Program-made: the position numbers and the translations under genes
The notes under the pieces: model-generated
What the model was told of the DNA's origin: nothing
The model's database searches: none
Seen by the model: only the letters and a program-made list of their open reading frames with translations
DNA from: Rhodopirellula sp. P2
GTDB lineage: Bacteria > Planctomycetota > Planctomycetia > Pirellulales > Pirellulaceae
Direction of reading: 5' to 3'
Assembly: GCF_028768465.1 (NCBI RefSeq)
Contig: NZ_CP118225.1
Location: 5,437,001-5,501,000, forward strand
Length of the DNA stretch: 64,000 nt
Part shown: positions 49,775-58,336 of the stretch, one piece after another
Numbering within the stretch: the first letter of the stretch is position 1
Layout of the letters: each line of letters begins with the position of its first letter

Positions 49775-50578
49775 GTGCAACGATTCGTTTGGACATTCTT
49801 CATCCTCCTCTTCGCGGCATTCGTCAGTGCAGGCGAACCGCAGTCACTGACCAACATCCCGAGCCGCGTCCAAACACCAAAACCGCTCACCGAAGGCGGT
49901 GTGGTGCTCACCTTTGACGACCGCAACTTTCAGGACTGGATCCAGGCGTTGCCGCTGTTGGATGAGTTTGGCGTCCAAGCCACCTTCTTCATCAGTGGGA
50001 AGATTGACGGCCCGGCGCTCAAAGCAATTCAGAAACTCCAAGCTCACGGGCATGCGATCGGTTCGCACAGCGTCAACCATCTCAAAGCGGTGGAGTACTT
50101 CGAAGAAAATTCCGCCGAAACGTTCTTGCGACGTGAGATCACTCCTCAGCTGAACGAGCTTCAGGCCGCAGGTGTCGCTCCGGTCTGCTTCGCCTACCCG
50201 ATGAGTCGCAACAATGCCGCGACGGACGAGGCGTTGTTGAACGTGTTCCGGCATTTGCGGACGGGCAAAAGCATTGCGGCCAACGAACGCCTCCGTGATG
50301 CCGACGCCTTCTTCGTGCCAGCGGCCAAGATCGCCGAGCAGGGGTGTTTGGCCGGCAAAGGAATCGACTTCGCGCCCACTCGGCCCGATCGAACGTATGA
50401 ACAGATTGACGGCGCGTTCGATCGCGCTGCCAAAAACAACGAGATCATCGTGCTGTATGCCCATCGCATTGCCGAATCCGGAAACGGCAACTTCATCACC
50501 CCCGAAGCCCTCACCCGCATCCTGCAAAGTGCCAAGCAACGAGGCCTCCGGTTCTACACCTTCAACGACCTGCCCTAA
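49775..50578 (+). CDS. Secreted polysaccharide deacetylase (NodB-like)
   Basis: 267 residues, GTG start and signal VWTFFILLFAAFVSAGEPQ. Carbohydrate esterase family 4 motif 1 GVVLTFDDR (Asp48-Asp49) and motif 2 AIGSHSVNH are present; motif 3 may be CFAYPMSRNN, where the usual Arg/Pro pattern is partly kept. Removes N- or O-acetyl groups from a polymer. It starts 11 bp after the CBM9-amidohydrolase and is likely co-transcribed with it, which supports a shared substrate. Ends in a hairpin terminator. Confidence 0.88.
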   Translation: MQRFVWTFFILLFAAFVSAGEPQSLTNIPSRVQTPKPLTEGGVVLTFDDRNFQDWIQALPLLDEFGVQATFFISGKIDGPALKAIQKLQAHGHAIGSHSVNHLKAVEYFEENSAETFLRREITPQLNELQAAGVAPVCFAYPMSRNNAATDEALLNVFRHLRTGKSIAANERLRDADAFFVPAAKIAEQGCLAGKGIDFAPTRPDRTYEQIDGAFDRAAKNNEIIVLYAHRIAESGNGNFITPEALTRILQSAKQRGLRFYTFNDLP

Positions 50579-50660
50579 AAAGTGGCATCGCCTTCCAGCC
50601 GGTGATCAAACCTGAACTTCGCCCTTCGTATTCACAGGCTAGAAGCCTAGTCCACTTTTT
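50577..50660. terminator. Family D hairpin, bidirectional terminator between convergent genes
   Basis: AAAAAGTGGCATCGCCTTCC and AGCC on the left; GGCTAGAAGCCTAGTCCACT then TTTT on the right. An A-run and a T-run flank a long imperfect stem, so both strands get hairpin plus U-tract. The plus gene's TAA sits at the left edge and the minus gene's TAG (50639-50641) inside the right arm. Confidence 0.8.
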
Positions 50661-50905
50661 GCCACCAGACCTCCTGCCCCGATCACTGCGAGCAGGACGA
50701 TTCCGGCGCAGCCAATGGATTGACTGTCAGCCATTTGTCGCGGATGTGTTTTTTCAAGCTCGTCGCTGAGTGTCTCGACTTGCTCTTTGCATTCACGGAG
50801 CGAAAAGTTGCCGGATTCCCGGACGAGCTTGATCGCTTTCATCTTGTTGCCTTCCAGGAGAAGTTCCCGGACTTGATTCAATGTTTCCTCGGGAAGCTCT
50901 TGCAT
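50639..50905 (-). CDS. Small membrane protein with L7/L12 C-terminal-like domain
   Basis: 88 residues. The start NQVRELLLEGNKMKAIKLVR then SLRECKEQVE matches the ribosomal L7/L12 C-terminal fold (the KxxxIKxVRE..GLxLKEAKxxVE pattern). A single hydrophobic segment, IGCAGIVLLAVIGAGGLVA, follows and then the end. It is not a ribosomal protein; similar small L7/L12-like proteins of unknown role exist in many bacteria. The last codons and stop come from the family D hairpin. Confidence 0.7.
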   Translation of the reverse strand: MQELPEETLNQVRELLLEGNKMKAIKLVRESGNFSLRECKEQVETLSDELEKTHPRQMADSQSIGCAGIVLLAVIGAGGLVAKSGLGF

Positions 50906-51025
50906 GGATCTCTTCCTGTCCGCAATCGGTTGAAGAAAAAAGCTGCAGTTTACCGCAAATGCACACCGTCGACGGCACGCGACATTCGCGTCCCAAACAA
51001 CTCGCGATGCTTCACGAAGAACGAT

Positions 51026-52291
51026 TCAGTCACGCAGATCGGCCAAGGTTTTCAGCTCGGCTTCCGAGAGTGCCCGGTCAAACACACCGACGCCTCCAAT
51101 CCATCCGGTGAAGCCAATACTGCGACTGCTGTGGATCACCCGCCCAATGGTGAACGGTCCGCCTTGTTCCGCGTCCGGTGGTGAGTAGATGCCGTGCGGG
51201 TACCACCACGGGTTCAAACGCAGGGCAACGAGGTCTCGGTTGGTCTCAACGAATGCACCGCTTTCATCCTTCTCCAGCGTGACGACCACTTCGGTGAATC
51301 GATATCGACGACGTTCTATTCGTTGGTCGCCGTCTTCGCGAAGGACTTCGATCTCGGACGCGTTGTTCTCTGGTGGGTTGTAGTATTGCGAAGGCGGAAA
51401 CTCACTGTCTTCACCATCCTGCGTTCCCGGCGTTCGAGCGTAGTGGCCTTGCAGGTAAGCATTGTGGGCGTACGAAAGCAGGTTGTCGGAGCTTGGATTT
51501 TGAAGCCAACGTTCGCCAGCAACTCCGTTCAACCAGCCCGTGATTTCATCTTCCTCATCGTCAAACGTCATGGCGAAACACTGCCAGGATGCGGCGAGCT
51601 TCTCAGGCGTTGAATCGGCCGGAACGGTAGGAGACTGCCCCAGTGAATTGCATTTGTGCAACGCGTATTTATTGAGAAACGAACTCGCTCCATTTTCAGA
51701 AACGTGCCCGCATGCACTGCCCGCCTTGTTCAGGCCAGCGAACAAGGCGTATTGTCGCTGCCCGCGTTCTACTTTCTTGATCGAAGCCGTCGATGACTGC
51801 TTGAGGTCAGTGCCCTCGTGCCAAATGCCCGCCAGAGCATGATTGCCACTTTCACGAATCGCCCAGACAACGACGGTCACTGATTTCCCGTCTCCTTTGA
51901 TGTCCAGCGGAGTGTCGTGCAGACGCGAGCGGGGAATGAACAGAAACGGTCGAAAGTTGGGATCCGATTCTTGGCGAATTCGAATCGCTTGACCGAAGGG
52001 CCCCTCGCTCAACAAAGGAAAATCCGCGTAGGACGCCGCCCGACCTTCGCCCCAATAATCACGCACATAGTTCGCGGCATCCAAGGGATAGTCGCTTGGT
52101 GATCCAGGTGGCACGTGCGCGGTGAAACGATTTTGCCCAGAGCCTTCCCGTCGCGTGAAATCCCAAAACGCGACCAGCCCCGGAGTGTTTTGAACAACCT
52201 CCCGATTGGCCGGCGGATCGAACGCCGAGAGCGTTCCCATTGGCATCGCCCCCACGAAGGTTGCGAGGAAGAACGAAAGAATGCGTTGCAT
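51026..52291 (-). CDS. Secreted LamG/concanavalin-like protein
   Basis: 421 residues from ATG 52291, which begins a signal peptide (MQRILSFFLATFVGAMPMGT). A LamG-like jelly roll is suggested by TPGLVAFWDFTRREGSG, WQCFAMTFDDEEDEITGWLN and the terminal SIGFTGWIGGVGVFDRALSE-type end, which is characteristic of the family (GxIddVrIYdRALSxaEi). No catalytic domain. Likely binds a glycan or cell-surface partner. The stop is 120 bp beyond the L7/L12-like gene start. Confidence 0.78.
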   Translation of the reverse strand: MQRILSFFLATFVGAMPMGTLSAFDPPANREVVQNTPGLVAFWDFTRREGSGQNRFTAHVPPGSPSDYPLDAANYVRDYWGEGRAASYADFPLLSEGPFGQAIRIRQESDPNFRPFLFIPRSRLHDTPLDIKGDGKSVTVVVWAIRESGNHALAGIWHEGTDLKQSSTASIKKVERGQRQYALFAGLNKAGSACGHVSENGASSFLNKYALHKCNSLGQSPTVPADSTPEKLAASWQCFAMTFDDEEDEITGWLNGVAGERWLQNPSSDNLLSYAHNAYLQGHYARTPGTQDGEDSEFPPSQYYNPPENNASEIEVLREDGDQRIERRRYRFTEVVVTLEKDESGAFVETNRDLVALRLNPWWYPHGIYSPPDAEQGGPFTIGRVIHSSRSIGFTGWIGGVGVFDRALSEAELKTLADLRD

Positions 52292-52366
52292 GTTCAATTC
52301 CTGCTGATGAATCAAGTCGCTGCGTCGTGTGGTATTTATGAACAGTTGGCTGGGCCAGCGACGCTC

Positions 52367-53389
52367 TCAGGCTTGGGGCACAAAACGAACATCCATGAAG
52401 GCGCCCACCGCGTTGGCGTTGGTGACAAATTGCGGGATGCCATTGATCACATCAACCGATTGGCGATGCGTGTGCCCTGCGAAGACTCCCAGCAATTGGC
52501 TGGGATCAGCTCCAAAGACCTCGCGATGAAAATCGAACGTGGCCTGAGTGTGCCCCGATTCAGGCCACTTGGGGCGACGTTCAATCTTGTGATTCCGGTC
52601 GGTGTCAGCGCCCCACTCGGGATGCCCACACCCAAACCCCATGGAACGACCAGGAACATACAACGGGATATGAACCAACAGCACCAAAGGCAGCCCACTG
52701 CGAAGTTGCTCACGAAAGAACTCCAATTGCTCCGGCAGAACCTCGTAATTCGAGTTGTCGAGGGCGAGAAAGCGAACGCCGTGAATGTCGTACGCGGCCA
52801 TCAAAGGATTCTTCCCCTGATACAGCGGTTTCAAGCGTCGTTCGATCCATTCCGAACGCAGGTCCTGCAACGAGCCCTCCATGCCTTCGTAGTGCCAGTC
52901 ATGGTTGCCTGCCACATACAGCCAGGGCATCTTCAGGTCGTCGAGTTGCTCGGAAACCCATTCGATCGCCGCTTCCGATGGAAAACTGAAGATGTCCCCC
53001 ACCAACGCCAACAGATCCACCTTTTGGGCGTTGGCTCGCTCAATCGCATCTTGGAAACTCTTCTCCGGAGTGGTGGGCTGACGAGTCTTGAAGTGCGTGG
53101 TTCGATTGTATGCCTTTGCCATCCGTCCGCTGAATTCGCGATACGGCTCGCCTCGATCGTCATCCGTGAACAGATGCGTGTCCGCGACCACCATCACATT
53201 GACAGGACGAGTCACAGCATCCGTGCGAAAGATGACTGCGTTGTCGTCGATGGCAAAGGCATCGTTGAGTTCGGTTCGAAAACCAGATTTCCCCTCGGCG
53301 GGTGGCGCCGCGTTCGCATTCGACGAGTGACCAACCGCGCCCACGGCGGATGCGGCCACAGCCGACTGCAAGAAAGAACGACGTTTCAT
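52367..53389 (-). CDS. Tat-exported calcineurin-like metallophosphoesterase
   Basis: 340 residues. Signal KRRSFLQSAVAASAVGAVG is twin-Arg-like. All five metal motifs are present: VVADTH, LVGDIFSF, VAGNHDWH, VHIPLYVPG and FAGHTHRQS. It hydrolyses a phosphomono- or diester in the periplasm; substrate unknown. Same strand as the LamG gene 75 bp downstream, so the two may be one operon, with the LamG protein as possible binding partner. Confidence 0.92.
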   Translation of the reverse strand: MKRRSFLQSAVAASAVGAVGHSSNANAAPPAEGKSGFRTELNDAFAIDDNAVIFRTDAVTRPVNVMVVADTHLFTDDDRGEPYREFSGRMAKAYNRTTHFKTRQPTTPEKSFQDAIERANAQKVDLLALVGDIFSFPSEAAIEWVSEQLDDLKMPWLYVAGNHDWHYEGMEGSLQDLRSEWIERRLKPLYQGKNPLMAAYDIHGVRFLALDNSNYEVLPEQLEFFREQLRSGLPLVLLVHIPLYVPGRSMGFGCGHPEWGADTDRNHKIERRPKWPESGHTQATFDFHREVFGADPSQLLGVFAGHTHRQSVDVINGIPQFVTNANAVGAFMDVRFVPQA

Positions 53390-53545
53390 GGTGGGGTCTC
53401 TAAGGCGACAAAATCAAAGGTTGTGGAAGTATAAACAATCCACTCATCCGTTGCCCCGCTCACTGCCCGCGATCACCTCACAAAAGCCCTTTGGACATCT
53501 GCTTTCGACCGTGCCTTTGCAGAACGATCGTTGGCGGAGGCGATT

Positions 53546-55555
53546 CTATTTCGACGATTGATCCAACTGGCCGATGACAGTCATCCCGGCTTTGGCCCGA
53601 GTGTTGTCAGGCGCCAGCAGCAAGGCTGTCTCGAAATGCATGGATGCTCGCCGCGTTTGATCCATCCGCAGCAACGTGTAGGCAAGGTTGAGATGAGTCT
53701 CCACGTCGTCCGGGAACGCGTCCAAAACGCGCTCGTACAACTCGATCGCCACCTCTGACTTTCCGATACCGGCACTGGCTTCGGCGAGTGCGAACACCAC
53801 GTCCAAATCATCGGGCGCATGTTCGTGGCATCGCAGCAATTCACTGTGAGCGGCTTCGAAGTCACTGGCCCCTAAATGGGCGACCGCAAGCTGAAAGCGG
53901 GCCGACCAATGCCGCGGATCGGACTCCGGCCATCCAATCGCAGCGACAACCAACAGGTCTCGTGCCGACTCATACTCCCCCAACTCAAGCAACAATTGCC
54001 CGTAGCGTTGGAGTCCGCGATAGTAGTCCGGGTACGCTTTGACGCCCTGTTCGAATTCAGCCACCGATTCGTCAATTCGCCCGATCCAGCGAAGACAGTC
54101 GGCGAGAATGAACTGGCTTTCGACATCCCCGTCCAGCATTCGGATCGCATCCCGGGCACGGGGCTCGGCGACCTCAAATTTCCCCGCCCAGTGCATGACT
54201 TTGGCGAGGTTTCGCATCGCGATTCCTTGTGCAGTGCGGTCGATGCGATCCCAAACAGAACGGTCCACCTCGGCGACCGTTTCCGGGGGCAGTTCATCCA
54301 AGGCAATCGAATCTTCTGGCAACCAGCCCGCGTCTTGCATCTCCGAAATCAGCCACCGAGACAACTGACGGTGAGCCTCAATCGTCGGGTGAACGTGGTC
54401 CAGGAAATACTCTTCTCCCAGCACGCCATGCCCCTGTTCAGCACGGCAAACGTCACGCAGGGAGGCATCGAAATCGAGCACGCGAACATCGTCGGATTCG
54501 GGAAGCTCACGAATGAACGCAGCAAAATCACTGGACGCACGCAGCGGGCAAATGTCGCGATCAATCGCCGCTCGAAATGCCGACTGGGCAACATCGAAAT
54601 CTCCAGCTTCGAAGGCACGTCGCCCGCTTTCAAACCAGTCCTCGTCGGGCCCCGGCTTGAAGGGACTGCAGTCCTTTTCGTTGGAAGCGGGAACGACGAA
54701 CAGAATCTTTGCGTCCGCCGACCGAGCCATTGAAATCATCCGCCGAACGTTGAATCGAAAGTGTTCTCGTACGTTGTTGCTCCACTCCTCATCACGCACA
54801 TAGTCCGAAGGCCCCACCGTGTGGTTCAGGCGTTCGTCCACCTCGGCGGCCAAATCGATTGAGTCAGCGCTGCGTTTGGGTTGTCGCGTTTTGCGAACGA
54901 TGGATTCGATCACCCCGTACGTCCGCGTCTTGTTCAACCATCCGGTCAACCAAAGTTGAGCCTGCGATTGGTCAAAGAAGTCCGCGTAGGTTCGCCGCTC
55001 GAGAAACTCATTCTGCCCGGTGTAAACGATGAACAGATCCGGCTCATAGACTTTCAACTCTTCCATCACCGCCGCCACACGGTAGCTGGCATAACTGACC
55101 CCACCCGCGTTGAAGACTTCATGATGCCTGGCTCCATCGACATGCGGCAACCATTCTCGCAACCACCCCGCGAAGGAGGTGTTGTCGTCGTAAGGCCGCC
55201 CAAATGTCGTGGACCCTCCCAGGCAAAAAATCCGCTGCGTGTTGGCGGGTTTGTTCAGCGGAAAGCGTTGATCATTGAACCAAACCAGTTTGTTTTCCGC
55301 GGTTCGCATCCACGTCTTGCCGTCTTCATCGACGAAACGCTCCAACAAAGGGACTTGCCTGGAAAACCCCATCAAGGGATCCGCTTGGTCGGTCGACCGC
55401 CCAACGCCAACCAGCGTCAGAGCAAGCTCAATCGTCACCAGACCCAACACGGTCGTCACAAAACCAAAGCAAGCTTTCTTGGTTCGGCTGAGCGTCCTGG
55501 GAGCTTGCTGGCGAGACACCCGTGGACGGTCGGGGGCGGTTGTGTCTTCGTTCAT
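53546..55555 (-). CDS. SGNH/GDSL-like hydrolase with TPR domain
   Basis: 669 residues from ATG 55555, which overlaps the sulfatase stop as ATGA. One N-terminal helix (FGFVTTVLGLVTIELALTLV) anchors it. The SGNH blocks: IFCLGGSTTFGRP (Ser), FNAGGVSYASYR, YTGQNEFLER (Asn) and LDHVHPTIEAHR (Asp and His). The C-terminal 230 residues are TPR repeats (YRGLQRYGQLLLELGEYESA, LDVVFALAEASAGIGKSEVA, ETHLNLAYTLLRMDQTRRAS). An esterase or O-acetyltransferase-like role with a protein partner is inferred. Confidence 0.82.
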   Translation of the reverse strand: MNEDTTAPDRPRVSRQQAPRTLSRTKKACFGFVTTVLGLVTIELALTLVGVGRSTDQADPLMGFSRQVPLLERFVDEDGKTWMRTAENKLVWFNDQRFPLNKPANTQRIFCLGGSTTFGRPYDDNTSFAGWLREWLPHVDGARHHEVFNAGGVSYASYRVAAVMEELKVYEPDLFIVYTGQNEFLERRTYADFFDQSQAQLWLTGWLNKTRTYGVIESIVRKTRQPKRSADSIDLAAEVDERLNHTVGPSDYVRDEEWSNNVREHFRFNVRRMISMARSADAKILFVVPASNEKDCSPFKPGPDEDWFESGRRAFEAGDFDVAQSAFRAAIDRDICPLRASSDFAAFIRELPESDDVRVLDFDASLRDVCRAEQGHGVLGEEYFLDHVHPTIEAHRQLSRWLISEMQDAGWLPEDSIALDELPPETVAEVDRSVWDRIDRTAQGIAMRNLAKVMHWAGKFEVAEPRARDAIRMLDGDVESQFILADCLRWIGRIDESVAEFEQGVKAYPDYYRGLQRYGQLLLELGEYESARDLLVVAAIGWPESDPRHWSARFQLAVAHLGASDFEAAHSELLRCHEHAPDDLDVVFALAEASAGIGKSEVAIELYERVLDAFPDDVETHLNLAYTLLRMDQTRRASMHFETALLLAPDNTRAKAGMTVIGQLDQSSK

Positions 55556-57030
55556 AGTCCCGTGGAAGATTGTTCGCACCAAGCGTGCAATTGCGGCAGA
55601 AACGATTGGTACGCGGGGTCGGAAGCCACGTTCCGCGTCGCACCGGGATCGTTATCAAAATCGATCAGAACAATGTCTTCCAGCTTGCCCGTCTTGGATG
55701 AAACATACTCCGTGTAACGGAACCGGTCCGTTCGGATACTGGTCCCCAAAACGGGCCCAACTCCTGGCTTGGATTTTTTGTATTGGCTGAAGGCCGCCGG
55801 ACGAACGGACAACTCCGGATCACGAACCACGCCCGCGATGCTTTTGCCTTGGCAATGTCCGGGGATCGGCAAGCCGGTCAACTCGCACAAGGTGGGAAAG
55901 ACATCCACCAGTTCGACCAGTGATTCGGTTTTCCCCGCAGGAACCCCAGGTGCAGAGACGATCAACGGGACTCGTGTTGCGATCTCGTAGTTGGTGTGTT
56001 TGCACCAATCACCGAAGTCGCCGACGTACCACCCATGGTCGCCCCACAACACCACGATCGTGTTCTCGCGTTGCCCATTGGCTTCCAGTGCGTCCAACAC
56101 CTTGCCAACTTGTGCATCCATGTAGCTGACCGCGGCTCGATAGCCATGGATCAACTCGCGAGTTTTCTCGTCATTCAACATGTTCGTCTTCGCGGGAATG
56201 TCGGTGTAGTTCTTCAGTTCTCCCCAACTGGAACGAGCGTACGGCAGACCATCGATGACATCTTTGCGAGAGGGAATTTCAATGGTGTCGCGATCGTAGA
56301 GGTCCCAGTACTTGCTCGGTGCATTGAACGGCAGGTGTGGTTTCAAGAATCCGACCGCCAAGAAAAACGGTTTGTCTTGGGTTGAAAACCGCTCCAGCAT
56401 GGCAACGGCGCGGTCTGCGTTGTGGCCATCGGTATAAGCACTGTCTGGAACATCGCCCCCGTTTTCGATGGACGGTCCGGTCTTCTCGCTCGAGTTGGCA
56501 GGATTGCGTTTTCGAGGCAGTGCCTGAACGTATCCTTTTCCCTTGCTTCGATCTCGCGGAGCCCATTGGTTGGCATCGACGGTCCAAGCGTCTGCGTCGT
56601 CGCTGGGGCTATGGTAGATCTTGCCCAAAAATCCCGTGTCGTAGCCATTTCGTGAGAGGTGCTGTGGGATTGTCAACACATCGGGCATTTGCGACCGCAA
56701 CAGGGTTTTGAAGTTCCAACACTGGGTTGTTTCCGGGCGGCAGCCACTCATCAGGCTGGCGCGGGAAGCGCCGCACACAGCCACCTGGCAATACGCACGA
56801 TCGAATCGCATGCCAGCGGCGGCCAAGCGATCAATGTTGGGGGAATGGATGTCGGATTTGCCAAAACATCCCAGCTCAGGTCGCAGATCATCGACGGCGA
56901 TCATCAAAACATTCAGAGGTTTGGATGACGGAGTGTCCTGCGCCGGCGTTGGCGTCGGCAGCGTGAAGGCGAAGCAGATCAAGCCAAGAAAAATGGCGAG
57001 AGGGCGAAGGAATTGCATGACGAGAATCAC
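55552..57030 (-). CDS. Secreted sulfatase (iduronate-2-sulfatase-like)
   Basis: 492 residues with signal (FLRPLAIFLGLICFAFTLPT). The formylglycine motif is QVAVCGASRASLMSG with Cys86: CGASR, Ala replacing the usual Pro of CxPSR. Other sites are IAVDDLRPELG (metal Asps), FLGKIYH, VGFLKPHLPF and VVLWGDHGWYVGD (metal Asp, His), all typical of the iduronate-sulfatase-like S1 branch. It likely removes sulfate from algal or animal polysaccharide. Translationally coupled to the SGNH-TPR protein by ATGA. Confidence 0.93.
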   Translation of the reverse strand: MILVMQFLRPLAIFLGLICFAFTLPTPTPAQDTPSSKPLNVLMIAVDDLRPELGCFGKSDIHSPNIDRLAAAGMRFDRAYCQVAVCGASRASLMSGCRPETTQCWNFKTLLRSQMPDVLTIPQHLSRNGYDTGFLGKIYHSPSDDADAWTVDANQWAPRDRSKGKGYVQALPRKRNPANSSEKTGPSIENGGDVPDSAYTDGHNADRAVAMLERFSTQDKPFFLAVGFLKPHLPFNAPSKYWDLYDRDTIEIPSRKDVIDGLPYARSSWGELKNYTDIPAKTNMLNDEKTRELIHGYRAAVSYMDAQVGKVLDALEANGQRENTIVVLWGDHGWYVGDFGDWCKHTNYEIATRVPLIVSAPGVPAGKTESLVELVDVFPTLCELTGLPIPGHCQGKSIAGVVRDPELSVRPAAFSQYKKSKPGVGPVLGTSIRTDRFRYTEYVSSKTGKLEDIVLIDFDNDPGATRNVASDPAYQSFLPQLHAWCEQSSTGL

Positions 57031-57219
57031 GAGGGGGATGACGAGGAAATTCCGTGTGGTGTCTCGTTATAGCTGAACGGGCAAGCGATTGCGAAACCCA
57101 AGGGCATCCAAGGGAACTGACCTGTCTCGGGTTTTGAAGTTTGCAATGGGACCGTAGGCTGGGGCGATGAACACTTTGTGTTGGAAGCCTCTGTTCCATC
57201 TGTTTGAATTGAATGCCTG

Positions 57220-58017
57220 ATGCCGGCGAATGATGCCCTGTGCCAAATTGGTCCGCCATCCAGCTCGAAAGTTCATTTGCTGTGGGTCCCGCATGCCGGG
57301 GGTGCGACGGCTCCTCTGTTCAAACAGTTTCGCAGCCTCGCGGCATCGGCGAACGCACCGAAGTTCGTCAATTTCTGGGCGGTTCGGATGGCTGGGCGAG
57401 AATCTCGATTTTCGGATCCGCTGGAAACGGACATGGACTCGCTGGTCCAATCCATCGCGGCCGAGGTGGAACGAAGGTTTGATGCCAACGATGCGTTGGT
57501 GCTGGCCGGACACAGCCTCGGTGCATTGATCGCCTATCGCTTGGCGATTCGCCTGCTGGAAGGGCCCCGATTGCGAGAAGGATTGTCCGGTTCCACCAAC
57601 GTGAAAGGGTTGATCGTGATGGGAGCCTCGCCTCCAAACCAATGGACCCAAAACCGCGATTGGCTGGACTGGGACAACACGGCGTTCGCGAACGAACTCG
57701 ATCGTCGCTACGGCGGGTTGCCGGCGGGTTTGAAAGAGCACCCCGATGCGCTCGCGTTGTTCCTGCCCATCGTGCGTGCGGACTTGAAACTGGCCCGAGG
57801 AGTCGCGTCCGCGGAACATCCCGTCATCCCCATCCCCATCCGGGCTCTGGCCGGGGCAGAAGACCATGTTGCCAACCGAGCCAAGATGCAAGGCTGGCAA
57901 TCACTCACGTCGGCTGGGTTCTCTTTGCGAGTGTTGCCGGGCGATCACTTTTTCCCGGTTGCGAATTTGAGCAAAGTGATGCTGACCGCGGAGACGCTGG
58001 CCGGGGGCGAGGGTTGA
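57220..58017 (+). CDS. Type II thioesterase (GrsT-like)
   Basis: 265 residues, an alpha/beta hydrolase of the editing thioesterase class that releases misloaded chains from carrier proteins. LLWVPHAGGATAPLFKQF (oxyanion HAGG), FWAVRMAGRESRF, LVLAGHSLGALIAYRLA (Ser), LAGAEDHVANRAKMQGW (Asp) and VLPGDHFFP (His). The PHAGG/RMAGR signatures are those of PKS/NRPS TE II. No PKS or NRPS is adjacent; the acyl-AMP ligase-ACP gene lies 14 kb away. It could serve that ACP. Confidence 0.9.
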   Translation: MPANDALCQIGPPSSSKVHLLWVPHAGGATAPLFKQFRSLAASANAPKFVNFWAVRMAGRESRFSDPLETDMDSLVQSIAAEVERRFDANDALVLAGHSLGALIAYRLAIRLLEGPRLREGLSGSTNVKGLIVMGASPPNQWTQNRDWLDWDNTAFANELDRRYGGLPAGLKEHPDALALFLPIVRADLKLARGVASAEHPVIPIPIRALAGAEDHVANRAKMQGWQSLTSAGFSLRVLPGDHFFPVANLSKVMLTAETLAGGEG

Positions 58018-58035
58018 AAGGCTGACGCGACGGTC

Positions 58036-58161
58036 TAAGCAGGTACGCAGGTGTCATCGGGTATGTGAGCCGTTGGCGTTAGCCACGGTTTTCACTCGCA
58101 ACCGGGGCTAACGCTGAAAGGCTCACATGGTTGTGCCCGATCATTCCAGCCGACCTGCTTA
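58036..58161. repeat. Family B long inverted repeat, copy 4 (best preserved)
   Basis: Left arm TAAGCAGGTACGCAGGTGTC then ATCGGG, GTGAGCC, CGTTAGCC and CGGTT; the right arm is its imperfect complement ending GATCATTCCAGCCGACCTGC-TTA. About 124 bp, one long hairpin with a short loop. The paired segments keep the same order on both sides. Confidence 0.85.
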
Positions 58162-58330
58162 GGAAGACCATCGTACGGGGTTAGCAACGCGTGAACAACA
58201 AGTGACGATGTTAGCGGTGTGGCGCAAGCCGCCCGGTGAGGAACCGGAGGGCTCGCGCCCTTCCGCTACGTCACTTGTTGTTCGCGTGGTCCTTAGCAGG
58301 CTCGACGGTCTGGGAAGACCATCGTACGGG
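58162..58330. mobile_element. Small MITE-like element with 18-bp direct repeats
   Basis: Direct repeats GGAAGACCATCGTACGGG at 58162-58179 and 58313-58330 flank an inverted repeat ACGCGTGAACAACAAGTGAC (58187) / CGTCACTTGTTGTTCGCGT (58269-58287). Between the arms lies a family E core (58205-58268, with GGCGCAAGCCGCCCGG and GGGCTCGCGCCC). No coding sequence inside. Direct repeats of 18 bp are long for a target-site duplication, so a tandem-recombination origin is also possible. Confidence 0.55.
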
Positions 58331-58336
58331 CCGCCA

